Source: Paracoccus gahaiensis (lineage in GTDB: Bacteria; Pseudomonadota; Alphaproteobacteria; Rhodobacterales; Rhodobacteraceae). Taken from it: 64,000 bases of DNA. The stretch's first letter is position 1. Every line of letters begins with the position of its first letter. The translations under genes were made by a program, and so were the position numbers. Below, in pieces: positions 63,795 to 64,000 of this stretch. The notes under the pieces are model-generated. The model ran no database searches. It had not been told where the DNA came from and worked only from the letters and a program-made list of their open reading frames with translations. The stretch spans positions 62,001 through 126,000 of the forward strand of contig NZ_SUNI01000005.1 in assembly GCF_005048225.1 (NCBI RefSeq). The letters are read 5' to 3'.

Positions 63795-64000
63795 TTAGTT
63801 CAGCGAGGCCCAGGTGCCTTGGATGCGATCCGCCACGTCCTGCGCCGGGGCGCCGCCGACGAAATCGATCATCCCGGTCCAGAAGGCGCCCGCACCGATG
63901 GCGCCGGGCATCAGATCCGACCCGTCGAAGCGGAAGACGGTGGCGTCCAGCAGGATCTCTCCCATCCGGCGGACGGTGGGATCGTCATAGGCCTCGACAT
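63795..64000 (-). CDS. aglE: Alpha-glucoside ABC transporter substrate-binding protein, C-terminal part only
   Basis: The minus strand is open from the window edge to TAA at 63797-63795. The last 68 residues include DDPTVRRMGEILLDATVFRF, PGAIGAGAFWTGMIDFVGG and the end IQGTWASLN, which fits the C-terminus of AglE-type sugar-binding proteins. The start and signal peptide lie outside the window. The gene order aglE-F-G-A-K supports the call. Confidence 0.85.
   Translation of the reverse strand, partial: VEAYDDPTVRRMGEILLDATVFRFDGSDLMPGAIGAGAFWTGMIDFVGGAPAQDVADRIQGTWASLN

Overview
The window is GC-rich, densely packed alphaproteobacterial chromosome. Gene content and gene order point to Paracoccus or a close Rhodobacterales relative: PhyR-NepR-EcfG stress control, a XoxF/XoxG/XoxJ methanol module next to glutathione-dependent formaldehyde oxidation, NasT-NasS control of nitrate assimilation, an aglEFGAK operon, and rho-mnmE-mnmG-rsmG-parA-parB in the arrangement seen beside chromosome origins. 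The species assignment is inference. No insertion sequence, prophage, CRISPR array, tRNA or rRNA was recognised.

Layout. 1-2.4 kb: end of a DUF2125 protein, pmbA, cysQ. 2.4-6.6 kb: pqiA (as two genes)-pqiB-pqiC on the minus strand. 6.6-10.1 kb: general stress response locus (sensor kinase, ecfG, a 48-codon nepR, divergent phyR). 10.1-13.2 kb: yihY, dnaQ, coaE, aroE, minus strand. 13.25-13.73 kb: a non-coding stretch with eight DnaA-box-like sites, the best candidate for oriC. Genes next to it point away on both sides. 13.7-21 kb: hemJ, rho, mnmE, mnmG, rsmG, parA, parB, with two parS sites built into the first codons of mnmG and rsmG. 21-25.6 kb: DUF454, hemW, rdgB, rph, then divergent hrcA-grpE.

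25.7-40.9 kb is a C1/lanthanide region. gfa, adhC and fghA carry formaldehyde to formate. A ClpP-like peptidase and a GNAT gene lie between adhC and fghA. xoxF (Asp-Tyr-Asp lanthanide motif), xoxG, xoxJ and a CXXCW rhodanese-like gene follow. Next come a convergent three-gene set (DUF3280, SRPBCC, beta-propeller) and a six-gene operon: substrate-binding protein, beta-propeller, a secreted protein with an 11-Asp tract, ABC ATPase, ABC permease and a small secreted protein. I read that operon as a PedA1A2BC-like importer or exporter serving the PQQ/lanthanide enzyme. It is the most promising place here for undescribed biology.

40.9-53.5 kb: a spermidine-synthase-like gene, then the minus-strand nitrate assimilation operon nasT-nasS-leader-nrtA-nrtB-nrtD-nirB-nirD-nasA. 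The leader holds two hexaloop hairpins of ANTAR-target type followed by a terminator. An RTX calcium-binding protein lies upstream. 53.6-58.7 kb: argC, DUF779, topoisomerase IB, aldehyde dehydrogenase and an AcoR-like regulator lacking an AAA+ domain, with a perfect inverted repeat and a sigma54-like sequence before the dehydrogenase. 58.8-64 kb: alpha-glucoside operon aglE(partial)-F-G-A-K.
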